Below, piece after piece: positions 53,339-62,798 of a stretch of 64,000 nt of DNA. Where the stretch lies: the NCBI RefSeq assembly GCF_038051925.1, contig NZ_CP150634.1, forward strand, positions 3,108,300 to 3,172,299, given 5' to 3'. Numbering within the stretch: position 1 is the first letter of the stretch; each line of letters begins with the position of its first letter. The translations under genes were made by a program, and so were the position numbers. The notes below the pieces were generated by a model that worked only from the letters and a program-made list of their open reading frames with translations, made no database searches and was not told the DNA's origin. Source of the DNA: Methylotuvimicrobium sp. KM2 (GTDB taxonomy: Bacteria > Pseudomonadota > Gammaproteobacteria > Methylococcales > Methylomonadaceae).

Positions 53339-54715
53339 TTAAATAACCTTAGAAAACTGTTGTTTTTCAGTAATATAGCGATCAAATACCATACAGATAT
53401 TGCGAATAAGCAAACGCCCGGCAGGTCGCACTAAAATTTGGTCGGTATCGATCGTCAAAAGTCCATCTTCGGCCATTTTCTGCAACTTAATCAATTCCTG
53501 CTCGAAGTATGTCTTGAAATCGATGGAGAACTCGTGTTCCAGCTCTCTGAATTCAAGCTCGAAATGACAGATTAACCCGCTGATGACCGCTCTCCTTAGC
53601 TTATCGTCGCGGCTCAATTCAAACCCTTTGAACACCGGCAAACGTCCCTGCTCTATCGTTTCCCGATAAGTGTCAAGATCTTTTACATTTTGAATGTAGG
53701 CATCGCCCACCCGGCCGATTGAAGTAACACCCAAACCAATCAAATCGCATTCGGAATGCGTCGAATAACCCTGAAAATTTCGGTACAGCTTTCCTTCACG
53801 CTGAGCAACCGCTAATTCATCATTCGGTTTCGCGAAATGATCCATGCCGATATAAACATAACCGGCTTCGGTCAAGCGCTGAATCACCATTTGCAAAATC
53901 GCCAACTTGACCTCCGGAGTCGGTATGTCGGCATCATTGATCTGGCGCTGAGTTTTGAAACGTTGCGGCAAATGCGCGTAATTAAAGACCGAAAACCTCT
54001 CGGGCGAGACTTGAAGAATCTTTTCCAATGTTCGCGAAAACGACTCGACGGTTTGTAGCGGCAACCCGTAAATCAAATCGATACTGGTCGAACGAAAACC
54101 TTCGTTGCGCGCCGCCTCCAATACCGCAAAAGTTTCCTGTTCGGTTTGAATGCGATTGACCGCTTTTTGCACATCGGGTTCGAAATCCTGCAAACCCAAG
54201 CTAATACGGTTAAAACCCAATTCCCGCAGTACGGCTATTGTCCGATCATCGGTTTCTCTAGGATCGACTTCGATAGAGTACTGCCCTTCGTCATCGTCGC
54301 GCAGATTGAAATGCCGACGCGTCGACACCATCAACTGGCGCATTTGACTCTCACTTAAGAAAGTCGGAGTTCCGCCTCCCCAATGCAATTGATCGACGAC
54401 ACGGCCTCGATCGAACAAAGAACCCTGCATTTCGATTTCGCGACAAAGATCGTTCAAATACGGCGCGGCATGCGCGCGATTTTTGGTAACGATCTTATTG
54501 CACGCGCAGTAGTAACAGACCGTATCGCAAAACGGAATGTGAAAATAAAGCGATAGCGGCCCTCCAAGCCTATTCGATTGCTCGATATGGCGTAAATAAT
54601 CCGCTTCGCCGAAATCCTCGTGTAATTCCAACGCGGTCGGATAAGACGTATATCGAGGCCCGGCCTGATCGTAACGATGAATAAGATCGAGATCGAATGT
54701 TAAGGACTGGTCCAT
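53339..54715 (-). CDS. hemN: Oxygen-independent coproporphyrinogen III oxidase
   Basis: 458-residue radical SAM enzyme. The cluster cysteines C63, C67 and C70 are in HIPFCDTVCYYCACNK, the position and spacing of E. coli HemN (C62, C66, C69). LHWGGGTPTFLSESQMRQLM binds SAM. It decarboxylates coproporphyrinogen III without oxygen in haem synthesis. The ATG shares bases with the ccmI stop (TAATG), so it is attached to the ccm operon, coupling haem supply with cytochrome c maturation. Confidence 0.95.
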   Translation of the reverse strand: MDQSLTFDLDLIHRYDQAGPRYTSYPTALELHEDFGEADYLRHIEQSNRLGGPLSLYFHIPFCDTVCYYCACNKIVTKNRAHAAPYLNDLCREIEMQGSLFDRGRVVDQLHWGGGTPTFLSESQMRQLMVSTRRHFNLRDDDEGQYSIEVDPRETDDRTIAVLRELGFNRISLGLQDFEPDVQKAVNRIQTEQETFAVLEAARNEGFRSTSIDLIYGLPLQTVESFSRTLEKILQVSPERFSVFNYAHLPQRFKTQRQINDADIPTPEVKLAILQMVIQRLTEAGYVYIGMDHFAKPNDELAVAQREGKLYRNFQGYSTHSECDLIGLGVTSIGRVGDAYIQNVKDLDTYRETIEQGRLPVFKGFELSRDDKLRRAVISGLICHFELEFRELEHEFSIDFKTYFEQELIKLQKMAEDGLLTIDTDQILVRPAGRLLIRNICMVFDRYITEKQQFSKVI

Positions 54716-55920
54716 TATTGGACCTTTTGATCGATCGTTATAGTAACGCCCTCTGTTTCAGCCGGTGCAACGCTTTCCACGATCCCGATCCAATCGCCTG
54801 GACGAGATTCTGCCTGGCCCGACTTCGAAATCCGGGCGCTAATTTTAACGCGATCGAAGTTAGACAACTTCATCGCCGGCATCATTGCCTGCTCGTCGCT
54901 CAACACAACTGTTACCGGTAAATCAGACACTTGTTTCTTAACGATCGCTAGCGGCATCGGTGGACCCTGTAATGCCTGAGCATAAATAAATACGGTATCG
55001 GCAGCGGAGACAACGCCTTGCAATTCGCCGGAGATAGCTACATTGACTTTCAGGCCTTTAGCGATAGCTGCCGGCTGTTGCTCGGCAGGCGCCGTACCTA
55101 GCCTCTCCATGACTTGCGCAATCAAACCCTGTACTTCTCGGTGTGGTTCGGAACCCTTTGGTAATTGCGCGGCTAATTTTTGCCAATGCCGTAAGGCTTC
55201 GTCATATTTAGCCGCTTCGGCCTTAGCCATGCCCGACAACCACAATGCCGTCGAGTCATCCGGCGCCAATTCAAGCGCCTTCGCAACCAATTTCGCCGGC
55301 TTCCCGGCCAACCGACCGTCATTGGCCATCGCCAACGCATCGGCATACTGAAGCAGCACATCAGCCTTGTCACCTAACAGACGATAAGCCTCCGAAAAGG
55401 CTTGCGCCGACTCGGCATAGCGGTTCATGTATTTGTAAGAACGCCCAAGCATCAACCAGCCTTCCGCATCGTCCGGTTGGTTCTGCAAACGCTGAGCCAG
55501 CCCCGAAACCATCGCATTGATCTCATCGATCTGCTGAGCGGCTTGTTCCGCTTCCGGCAACAAAGCATCGGCGTTACCTAATACACGATACAAAGTCACC
55601 GAAACCAAAGGAATAACGATCAATGCCAGAGCGATCAACCACCGACCGGAAGATTCCGATTGCCGCGAAGCCGACTCTCTTTGCAAATCATCGGCCAGCA
55701 CCGATTGCAATTCTTGGTATAAGTCTTCGTATTCATCCGCCGTAATCGTTCCGGCCGAGCGCTGATCTTTTAAGTCCAGCAGACGCTGCTTAGCAATATC
55801 GACATTGAAACGCTCTGTTTCGATGTCTATTGAACCCGGTCGACGCCATAACGGCGGTAATACAAACGCAAACGCTATCGCGATCAAAGCGCTTGCGGTC
55901 AGCCAAAATTCTGTCGTCAC
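54715..55920 (-). CDS. ccmI: Cytochrome c biogenesis protein CcmI
   Basis: 401 residues. Two N-terminal membrane segments (about 5-22 and 95-113) flank a cytoplasmic loop (RFNVDIAKQRLLDLKDQRSA). TPR repeats follow at about 145-260 (EGWLMLGRSYKYMNRYAESA), then a beta-rich C-terminal domain (VKVNVAISGELQG-like KGLKVNVAISGELQGVVSA). CcmI chaperones apocytochromes to CcmF/H. The fused N- and C-parts correspond to E. coli CcmH's C-terminal half. Overlaps ccmH by 4 bases. Confidence 0.93.
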   Translation of the reverse strand: MTTEFWLTASALIAIAFAFVLPPLWRRPGSIDIETERFNVDIAKQRLLDLKDQRSAGTITADEYEDLYQELQSVLADDLQRESASRQSESSGRWLIALALIVIPLVSVTLYRVLGNADALLPEAEQAAQQIDEINAMVSGLAQRLQNQPDDAEGWLMLGRSYKYMNRYAESAQAFSEAYRLLGDKADVLLQYADALAMANDGRLAGKPAKLVAKALELAPDDSTALWLSGMAKAEAAKYDEALRHWQKLAAQLPKGSEPHREVQGLIAQVMERLGTAPAEQQPAAIAKGLKVNVAISGELQGVVSAADTVFIYAQALQGPPMPLAIVKKQVSDLPVTVVLSDEQAMMPAMKLSNFDRVKISARISKSGQAESRPGDWIGIVESVAPAETEGVTITIDQKVQ

Positions 55921-56417
55921 CGATCATCTCCTTGTTCCAATAAACGGCGAATTTCTTCCGATTGCGCGGAATCATGCGCAGACTCGGAATGAGTCGCCAA
56001 ACGTTTTTTACGCACGACAGTCCAAGCAACCAATAAACCGATCACTAAGAACAATAACGGCGCCAACCATAATAAACTGGTCTTAGCCTTCATCGGAGGA
56101 TTGTACAATACGAAATCGCCATAACGCTGAGTCATAAAATCGACAATCTCCTGCCTTGACTTGCCTTGTTGCAGCATTTTGTAGACTTGGGCACGCAAAT
56201 CCTTCGCCAAATCGGCGTTCGAATCGGCAATAGTCTGGTTTTGGCAAACCAGACAGCGTAACTCAGAAATCAGAGAGCTGTAAACGCGCTCCTGCTCGGG
56301 AGTATCGAAGTTTTTGACCTCGACAGCCGCGGCAATGGCCTGAACGTCCCACAATAAAAAGACAACAAAAAAGATAATACGCATAATTGCATTGATCGAA
56401 TGATTAGTAACGTGCAT
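55917..56417 (-). CDS. ccmH: Cytochrome c biogenesis protein CcmH
   Basis: 166 residues (or 155 if the ATG at 56384 is used, which would place the signal peptide MRIIFFVVFLLW at the very start). The thioredox motif LRCLVCQNQTIADSNADLAK gives the CxxC that reduces apocytochrome haem-binding cysteines. A second membrane segment is near 112-130. It ends with an ATGA overlap onto ccmI. Lacks the TPR half, which is on CcmI. Confidence 0.94.
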   Translation of the reverse strand: MHVTNHSINAIMRIIFFVVFLLWDVQAIAAAVEVKNFDTPEQERVYSSLISELRCLVCQNQTIADSNADLAKDLRAQVYKMLQQGKSRQEIVDFMTQRYGDFVLYNPPMKAKTSLLWLAPLLFLVIGLLVAWTVVRKKRLATHSESAHDSAQSEEIRRLLEQGDDR

Positions 56418-56483
56418 GAATTAACCTGAATAAGCATCTACCTTGCCCTTCAAGAGAGATTTGGATCAAGGAAACACCTTAGG

Positions 56484-57311
56484 CTATATCCGCAATAGAA
56501 AAAAACGCATGACTCGATAAATTCCGTTCATGACGAATAGAAAACCCAGCATGAATAGTAAATTGGAAACGGTCAATAATCTGGGTAAATTGATCAAATA
56601 AGCAAAAAAACCTTCCGGCTCGTTGACATAGCCGCGATTCTTGATTTCGGAGTCGGCATATTGCGCGGCCAGTTTTTTGAATTCGACAGCCTGGTTATTG
56701 GCTTGATAATTATCCTCGGAAAACTGATTATCGAACCCAAGATAGCTAACCCCTTGGTAAACTTTATGTGTGATCTTTTCATCCAAAGTATTCCATGCCT
56801 CGTTAACATGAAGCGCCATAGCGACCGTATCGTCGACCATTTCTCTTAAGGCTTTATCAATAACGAGCTCATCATCGATGATTTCCAAACTGATAATAAA
56901 CTCTTTCGATACAAGCAAAGGATTAAACATCGTCTGATGATCGGACGAGGCTTGTTTAATAATATACGGCGGAACATCAGTCTCGGCAAACGGGCTGGAA
57001 TACAGAGTATTTTCAATTTCGGCAGCTTTTCGATTAAAAGAGTTGGCGCCAAAATCGCCTTGCTTTATTTGGGGCGATAACTGCTGCCGAGCGCCAAGTT
57101 CACTTGAAGAGGGTTCAGATTTTTTTTGTATCTGCCTTAAAGCATCGGCTACCAGAGACCTTTCTTTAAGTTCGGCACCATCATCGAGCCGACTTTCGGA
57201 ATCGATTGCATCGAGATTGCCGTCACCACCCTGAACCTTGAGCGTAATGCTCGCTGCGGCCGCGTAGATACAAAAAGTACTCAACAAAAAAAGTAGAAAT
57301 AACTTTGTCAC
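56484..57311 (-). CDS. Unknown membrane-anchored protein inserted in the ccm operon
   Basis: 275 residues with a cleavable signal peptide (about 1-19), a Ser/Glu-rich low-complexity stretch (about 30-90), a soluble region with segments such as KEFIISLEIIDDELVIDKAL and ALHVNEAWNTLDEKITHKVY, and one C-terminal membrane segment (about 245-265, VSNLLFMLGFLFVMNGIYRV). It would face the periplasm and be tethered at its C-terminus. No family recognised. It lies between ccmG (22-bp gap) and ccmH (66-bp gap), where other ccm operons have no gene. An accessory role in cytochrome maturation is inferred from position only. Confidence 0.75.
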   Translation of the reverse strand: MTKLFLLFLLSTFCIYAAAASITLKVQGGDGNLDAIDSESRLDDGAELKERSLVADALRQIQKKSEPSSSELGARQQLSPQIKQGDFGANSFNRKAAEIENTLYSSPFAETDVPPYIIKQASSDHQTMFNPLLVSKEFIISLEIIDDELVIDKALREMVDDTVAMALHVNEAWNTLDEKITHKVYQGVSYLGFDNQFSEDNYQANNQAVEFKKLAAQYADSEIKNRGYVNEPEGFFAYLINLPRLLTVSNLLFMLGFLFVMNGIYRVMRFFLLRI

Positions 57312-57333
57312 ATAGCCGTACCATTTCCGGGAT

Positions 57334-57861
57334 TTATTCAGCCTGCAAAGAATTCAACAGCGGTAAGAATGTCGTTTCAATATCTTTATCAGTCACAGGC
57401 CCTGTATGTTTGTAACGAACCACGCCCCGCTTATCGATTACAAACGTTTCCGGAACGCCATAGACTCCCCAATCGATTCCGGTCAATCCTTCCATGTCCA
57501 AGACACTGACATCATAGGGATTACCCAATCTGGCCAGCCAGTTTTTCGCATCTTCCGGTTCATCCTTGTAGTTGAGGCCAATAATAACAGCCAATTTTTG
57601 CTCCGCCAACCGATTAAGCACCGGATGTTCGGCACGGCAAGATACACACCAGGAAGCCCAAACATTCAGTAACCAAACTTGCCCCTTCAAATCCGCCGTA
57701 CTCAAGGTACGAGTAGGATCATCCAAAGTTTGCAGTGTAAAAGGCGGGGCCGGCTTATCGATGAAGGGCGACGGAATTTCACGCGGATTGAGATTCAAAC
57801 CGATCGCCAAAAAAATCGCCAGTACGGCAAAAATTAAAAGTGGCGTCAAAAATTTAAGCAT
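57334..57861 (-). CDS. ccmG: Thiol:disulfide interchange protein CcmG/DsbE
   Basis: 175 residues. An N-terminal membrane anchor (about 4-22) and a thioredoxin fold with WASWCVSCRAEHPVL near 68-82 (active-site CVSC), then GLNYKDEPEDAKNWLARLGN and GVYGVPETFVIDKRG. It keeps the CcmH/apocytochrome thiols reduced. It overlaps ccmF by 8 bases. Confidence 0.96.
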   Translation of the reverse strand: MLKFLTPLLIFAVLAIFLAIGLNLNPREIPSPFIDKPAPPFTLQTLDDPTRTLSTADLKGQVWLLNVWASWCVSCRAEHPVLNRLAEQKLAVIIGLNYKDEPEDAKNWLARLGNPYDVSVLDMEGLTGIDWGVYGVPETFVIDKRGVVRYKHTGPVTDKDIETTFLPLLNSLQAE

Positions 57862-59812
57862 TTTTGCTTACTCGCTGATTTTTATTGCCCATTCGATAAC
57901 GTCTGTCGCAGACAGCCCAGAGACCGCCCAATGCCATGAAAACACCGCCGATCCATATCCACCGTATAAAGGCTTTATAATAAACGCGCATGCTCCATGC
58001 GCCCGAATCGCCCAACGGTTCGCCGATCGCGACAAAAAGATCGCGAAACAAACCGGCATCGATCGCGGCCTCGGTCATCGGCATTTGTTGCACGCGATAA
58101 ATTCTTTTTTGCGGTTCGAGTTTAGCCACCGTCTTATCATCATATCTGACCGTCAAGTGGCCTTGTTGCGCCCGATAATTCGGTCCATCAACCACATCGA
58201 TACCATGAAATTCGAATACATAACCGGACATTTCCAGCTTGTCGCCGGGAGCCATTCTGACGTCTTTTTCGATGCTATAAACCGAGGTCAAGGTAATCCC
58301 GACAATGAAGACCGCAATACCCAAATGCGCCAAGGTCATGCCGTAAAAGGCTCTCGGTACTTTCAGCAAGGCGGTAAAATCAGGCATTTTATGCCCTAGA
58401 CGCTCCGAAAAGGCCAGTCCGGTCAGCGCCGTCGTCCACAGCGCCAACGTCAAACCGATCGCGGCAGCCCACGAATAATAGGGCATCAACAACGGCAATG
58501 CCGCGCCGAGCAACAGGCAGCCCAGCATCAGCCAACGGATTCGTAGCGCGAGCGCGTTGAACCGGTCTTTTTTCCAACGTAGCAAAACGCCGATACCCGA
58601 GACCACGGCAAGCGGCGCCATCAAAGGAACAAAAATCGCATTGAAATAAGGCGGCCCGACCGAAATCTTGCCCATGCCCAAGGCATCGATAAACAAAGGA
58701 TACAAGGTGCCGACCAAAATGCTGGCCGCAGTCACGACCAACAGCACGTTATTCAACAGTAATGCGGATTCTTTCGAAATCATTTCGAAACTGGCGCTGC
58801 TTTTAACCGCCGGCGCTCTAATCGCATAGAGCAATAAAGATCCGCCGACGACAATAGCCAGAAAAATCAGAATGAACAAGCCGCGGGCCGGATCGCTGGC
58901 AAAGGCATGCACCGAGGTCAATACGCCGGAACGCACCAAAAAAGTACCTAACAGACTCAACGAAAACGCGAAAATCGCCAACAGCACGGTCCAAGTCTTG
59001 AACACACCTCGTTTTTCACTGGCCGCCAATGAATGAATCAACGCCGTGCCGACCAGCCAAGGCATAAACGAGGCGTTCTCGACCGGATCCCAAAACCACC
59101 AACCGCCCCAGCCTAATTCGTAATAAGCCCACCAACTGCCCAGCGTGATTCCCAAGGTCAGAAACATCCAGGCGATATTAGTCCAAGGTCTGGACCAACG
59201 CGCCCAGGCGCTGTCCAAACGGCCTTCGAGCAAGGCCGCGATCGAGAATGCAAACGCCACCGAAAAGCCGACATAGCCCATGTATAGCATCGGCGGATGA
59301 ATCGCGAGCCCAGGGTCTTGCAACAGAGGATTCAAATCACGGCCTTCTGGCGGCGCCGGAATCATGCGCTCGAACGGATTCGAGGTCAGTAATAAGAACA
59401 GTAAAAAACCGATACTGACCAAGCCCATCACACCGAGAACTCGGGCGATCGTCGCGTCCGGAATGCTGCGGCTAAACAGTGCGACCAAACCGGTCCAAAC
59501 CGTCAAACTCAATGCCCAAAGCAATAATGAGCCTTCATGCGCGCCCCATACGCCGGAGACTAAATACAGTACCGGCAAATGAGTATTCGAATTGTTCGCG
59601 ACATAGGCAACCGAGAAATCGTGCGTCAAAAACGCATACGTCAGACATAAATAAGACAAACCGACAAAGAACAATTGCCCGAACGCGGCGGGACGCGCGA
59701 CGGCAATCCATCCAGGAATCGCGCGAAAACTACCGACGATCGGGACAATACCCAACATCACGGCCATGCACAAAGCCAGTATTAAGGAAAAATGCCCTAT
59801 CTCGGGAATCAT
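57854..59812 (-). CDS. ccmF: Haem lyase subunit CcmF
   Basis: 652 residues with many membrane segments. The haem-handling WWD motif is in GWGGWWFWDPVENASFMPWL, and VSGVWGAHEGSLLLWALSLT precedes it. It attaches haem from CcmE to apocytochrome with CcmH/I. Overlaps ccmE by 4 bases and ccmG by 8. Standard length. Confidence 0.97.
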   Translation of the reverse strand: MIPEIGHFSLILALCMAVMLGIVPIVGSFRAIPGWIAVARPAAFGQLFFVGLSYLCLTYAFLTHDFSVAYVANNSNTHLPVLYLVSGVWGAHEGSLLLWALSLTVWTGLVALFSRSIPDATIARVLGVMGLVSIGFLLFLLLTSNPFERMIPAPPEGRDLNPLLQDPGLAIHPPMLYMGYVGFSVAFAFSIAALLEGRLDSAWARWSRPWTNIAWMFLTLGITLGSWWAYYELGWGGWWFWDPVENASFMPWLVGTALIHSLAASEKRGVFKTWTVLLAIFAFSLSLLGTFLVRSGVLTSVHAFASDPARGLFILIFLAIVVGGSLLLYAIRAPAVKSSASFEMISKESALLLNNVLLVVTAASILVGTLYPLFIDALGMGKISVGPPYFNAIFVPLMAPLAVVSGIGVLLRWKKDRFNALALRIRWLMLGCLLLGAALPLLMPYYSWAAAIGLTLALWTTALTGLAFSERLGHKMPDFTALLKVPRAFYGMTLAHLGIAVFIVGITLTSVYSIEKDVRMAPGDKLEMSGYVFEFHGIDVVDGPNYRAQQGHLTVRYDDKTVAKLEPQKRIYRVQQMPMTEAAIDAGLFRDLFVAIGEPLGDSGAWSMRVYYKAFIRWIWIGGVFMALGGLWAVCDRRYRMGNKNQRVSKNA

Positions 59813-60258
59813 ATACCACCCTCTGCCGAAGGCTCCGGTTGTTTTTTCAGGCTACCTGCGACTTCGGGCGGCATATAATTTTCGTCATGTTTGGCTAAGA
59901 CTTCCTCGGCGACGAACACACCGTTTTCGGACAAACGGCCTTTTGCGACGATGCCTTGCCCTTCCCTGAACAAATCCGGCAAAATGCCGGTATATTCCAC
60001 GGTCACTTCTTTATTGAAATCGGTCAACTTAAAGCGCACAAGCAAACTCTCCGCCGGGCGATCGACACTGCCGTCGACGACCATGCCGCCAATTCGAAAC
60101 AAAGCGTTTTCCGGCGCCTTGCCTTCGACCACTTCGGTCGTCGAGAAAAAATACATCAAATTTTCATTGAACGATTTCAGTGCAAAGGCGACGGCAAGAC
60201 CCATACCGGCCAGCATCAATCCAATTAAAATAAGTCGTTGTCTACGAATCGGTTTCAT
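59809..60258 (-). CDS. ccmE: Haem chaperone CcmE
   Basis: 149 residues. An N-terminal membrane anchor (about 8-27), an OB-fold, and the covalent haem-binding H124 with Y128 in AKHDENYMPPEV. It carries haem from the CcmC complex to CcmF. The start overlaps the ccmD stop (ATGA). Confidence 0.97.
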   Translation of the reverse strand: MKPIRRQRLILIGLMLAGMGLAVAFALKSFNENLMYFFSTTEVVEGKAPENALFRIGGMVVDGSVDRPAESLLVRFKLTDFNKEVTVEYTGILPDLFREGQGIVAKGRLSENGVFVAEEVLAKHDENYMPPEVAGSLKKQPEPSAEGGI

Positions 60259-60422
60259 GATTTTTTCATCCGTTTCATTTTATGAGCCAACTCTTTTAAA
60301 AAAAGTTTGCGTTGAATAACGGGTAAAACCGCAATCGCAAGCAACACGAGTAAAGTTACCCCATAAGAAGTCCAAACATAAAAGGCGTAACCGCCCATTG
60401 CAAAAAATTCTTGCCAATTCAT
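60255..60422 (-). CDS. ccmD: Haem exporter protein CcmD
   Basis: 55 residues, below the length at which genes are often called. It starts MNWQEFFAMGGYAFYVWTSY, the CcmD signature, with one membrane segment at about 13-36 and a basic tail (KELAHKMKRMKKS). It stabilises the CcmC-CcmE complex. Start overlaps ccmC stop and stop overlaps ccmE start, both as ATGA. Confidence 0.95.
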   Translation of the reverse strand: MNWQEFFAMGGYAFYVWTSYGVTLLVLLAIAVLPVIQRKLFLKELAHKMKRMKKS

Positions 60423-61171
60423 TCTATTAAGCCTTTAACCCATTGACTGTTTCGTTCGCGCTGAATCAATTCGGTCCGAGCGCGCTGCAACATCGCAACT
60501 AGATAATAAAATTTGAAGGCGACCGCCATCGTCAACAATGGAATCAACATGCTGACATGAATCGACGGTTTATCGATCTTCGACACGGTCGGGCCTTGAT
60601 GCAAGGTATTCCACCATTCGACCGAATAATGAATGATCGGAATATTGACTACGCCGACAATCGCCAAAATTGCCACCGCTCTCGACGCTGTGCGTTTGTC
60701 GTCGATCGCTCCGTACAGTGCGATGACACCCAGATACAGAAACAGCAGAATCAATTCCGAAGTCAAGCGCGCGTCCCAAACCCACCAGGTCCCCCACATC
60801 GGCTTACCCCATAGAGAACCCGTTAACAAAGCAATGAAGGTAAAACCGGCGCCGACCGAGGCGCTGCTGATCATGACGATTTCGGCCAACTTGATACGCC
60901 AAACCAGTCCGATGGCGCCGGCAACCGCCATCACGACATAGATGAACAATGACATCCAGGCGCTCGGCACATGAATATAAATGATCCGGTAGCTATCGCC
61001 CTGCTGATAATCGGCGGGCGCCAAAAACAAGCCGCCATATAGACCTACGGCGGTCAAAATAATAAAAATCGCCGTCAACCAAGGCAATAATCGGCCGGTA
61101 AACGCGTAAAAATGCGGTGGTGAGGCCATGCGATGGAAAAAACGGCCTACGGAATCAGGAATCAAAAACAT
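60419..61171 (-). CDS. ccmC: Haem transporter subunit CcmC
   Basis: 250 residues, six membrane segments. The WWD motif is in PMWGTWWVWDARLTSELI, with histidines in IYIHVPSAWMSLF and PIIHYSVEWWNTLHQ on either side. It loads haem onto CcmE. 124 bases separate it from ccmB, with no recognisable gene in between. Confidence 0.97.
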   Translation of the reverse strand: MFLIPDSVGRFFHRMASPPHFYAFTGRLLPWLTAIFIILTAVGLYGGLFLAPADYQQGDSYRIIYIHVPSAWMSLFIYVVMAVAGAIGLVWRIKLAEIVMISSASVGAGFTFIALLTGSLWGKPMWGTWWVWDARLTSELILLFLYLGVIALYGAIDDKRTASRAVAILAIVGVVNIPIIHYSVEWWNTLHQGPTVSKIDKPSIHVSMLIPLLTMAVAFKFYYLVAMLQRARTELIQRERNSQWVKGLIE

Positions 61172-61295
61172 GCGATAAGCTTATAAAGTGATCTACGATA
61201 ATGAGCAAAATTGATTCAATATCGAATAGTAAATTTAGAAGACCGGGCATTCGAATATGCCCGCATGGATGAATAGGACGCTATTTTACGAAAAA

Positions 61296-61973
61296 TTATC
61301 CATTCATACTCATTTTTAATGCGGCGGCGGCCGGTAATGGCGCCAGCACCAAGGCCGCGAATAAAATCGCCGCCAGAATATTGAGTTGCGCGCCGACCGG
61401 CAAACCGCTACCCGCCATTTCGACGGCATTGCCGGCAAAGATCAACACCGGGATATACAACGGCAAGACCAACAACGCCAATATCATCCCGCCTCGTCGT
61501 AAACCCACCGTCAGCGCGACACCGATCGAACCGATCAAACTCAATACCGGCGTGCCAAGCAACAAAGTCCAAAGCAGCACAGGCACGGACTGTTCGGGCA
61601 TGCCCAAAAATATTGCCAATAAGGGTGAGATCAACAATAAAGGCAAGCCAGTCACCAACCAATGCGCGACGATCTTGGCCAAAATCAGCACCGAAAGCGG
61701 ATGCGGGCTCAAGATAAACTGTTCCAGCGAACCATCGTCGAAATCCGATCGAAACAATGAATCCAGCGATAGCATCGCGGCCAATAGCGCGGCAATCCAA
61801 ATGATTCCCGGAGCCATCGCTTGCAATAACTTGGTTTGAGCGCCTAATCCTAACGGAAACAAAGTAATGACCAAGACAAAAAACAACAGCGGATTGGCGA
61901 CTTCGGCACGCCGCCGATAAGCCAGAACCAAATCGCGTCGAATGATGGCGATAAATGCGTTCGACAATGTCAT
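61296..61973 (-). CDS. ccmB: Haem ABC exporter permease CcmB
   Basis: 225 residues with six membrane segments; PLLFFVLVITLFPLGLGAQT and FDDGSLEQFILSPHPL are typical of CcmB. It forms, with CcmA, the ABC unit that releases holo-CcmE. Its ATG shares a base with the ccmA stop. Confidence 0.95.
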   Translation of the reverse strand: MTLSNAFIAIIRRDLVLAYRRRAEVANPLLFFVLVITLFPLGLGAQTKLLQAMAPGIIWIAALLAAMLSLDSLFRSDFDDGSLEQFILSPHPLSVLILAKIVAHWLVTGLPLLLISPLLAIFLGMPEQSVPVLLWTLLLGTPVLSLIGSIGVALTVGLRRGGMILALLVLPLYIPVLIFAGNAVEMAGSGLPVGAQLNILAAILFAALVLAPLPAAAALKMSMNG

Positions 61974-62581
61974 TAAGCTAACCTGATTGTTTGCACGTCG
62001 ATGCCGTGCAGCGTGATATCGTGATGCGAGGTCAAAACGACCATGCCTTCTCTGGCAATATGGTCGACCATCAGCGCCTCGAAAATGGCTATACCCTCTT
62101 TATCCAAAGAGGTGAAAGGCTCGTCGAGAATCCATAATTTATTGTCGGTAATCAATAAACGAGCTAGCGACAAACGGCGTTTTTGCCCGGCCGACAAAGA
62201 TTGCACCAGCACATCGTCGTAACCGGATAAATAGACCTTCTCCAGTGTTTCCTCGATCGAATAATGGCCGGGCTTACCCAGAGCCGAGGCAATCTTGAGA
62301 TTTTCAAGAACGGTTAATTCCTTTTTGACACCGTCCAAATGGCCGACATAGGCCATCTGTTCAAAGAAAGTACCGTTATTAATTTCTACACCGCACCACA
62401 AAACCTCTCCGGCATCCGGCTCCCGAAAACCGCATAAAATCTTCAATAAAGAGCTTTTGCCCGAACCGTTTTGCCCTTCCAGCAACAGCGCTTGCCCAGA
62501 AGAAATATTAAACGACAAATCATCGAACAATACTCTATCGTCGCGTATGCAGCATAAGTTTTTAACTTCCAGAGATAACAA
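61973..62581 (-). CDS. ccmA: Haem ABC exporter ATP-binding protein CcmA
   Basis: 202 residues. Walker A GQNGSGKSSLLK near 36-47, signature LSAGQKRRLSLARLL near 128-142, and Walker B LWILDEPFTSLD near 149-160. First gene of the operon; the promoter should be within 62582-62640, before the repeats begin. Confidence 0.97.
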   Translation of the reverse strand: MLSLEVKNLCCIRDDRVLFDDLSFNISSGQALLLEGQNGSGKSSLLKILCGFREPDAGEVLWCGVEINNGTFFEQMAYVGHLDGVKKELTVLENLKIASALGKPGHYSIEETLEKVYLSGYDDVLVQSLSAGQKRRLSLARLLITDNKLWILDEPFTSLDKEGIAIFEALMVDHIAREGMVVLTSHHDITLHGIDVQTIRLA

Positions 62582-62639
62582 TCAATCCACCTAGATCCGA
62601 TCGAAAAAAATATTCAGTGCATAATCCCATCCGCACCCA

Positions 62640-62798
62640 AACAGGCTGTAACTATTCAGCACCCGGCAATTATCGTTCCCATGCTCTGCGCTCATCGTTA
62701 TACATAAGTCAAAAATTACCGTTTTGCAATCTTAGCTAATGAGGCCTCGATACCATTTTTTGTCGCCCAACGTTCCCGACTTTCCCTCACCTAGCGTT
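62640..62798. repeat. Dispersed repeat upstream of ccmA
   Basis: TATTCAGCACCCGGCAATTA, TCGTTCCCATGCTCTGCG and CTCATCGTTATACATAAGTC match the hairpin family at 5100 and 24600; GCAATCTTAGCTAATGAGG and CTCGATACCATTTTTTG match (inverted) 5300-5330 and 10465-10490. No gene seen. Confidence 0.65.
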
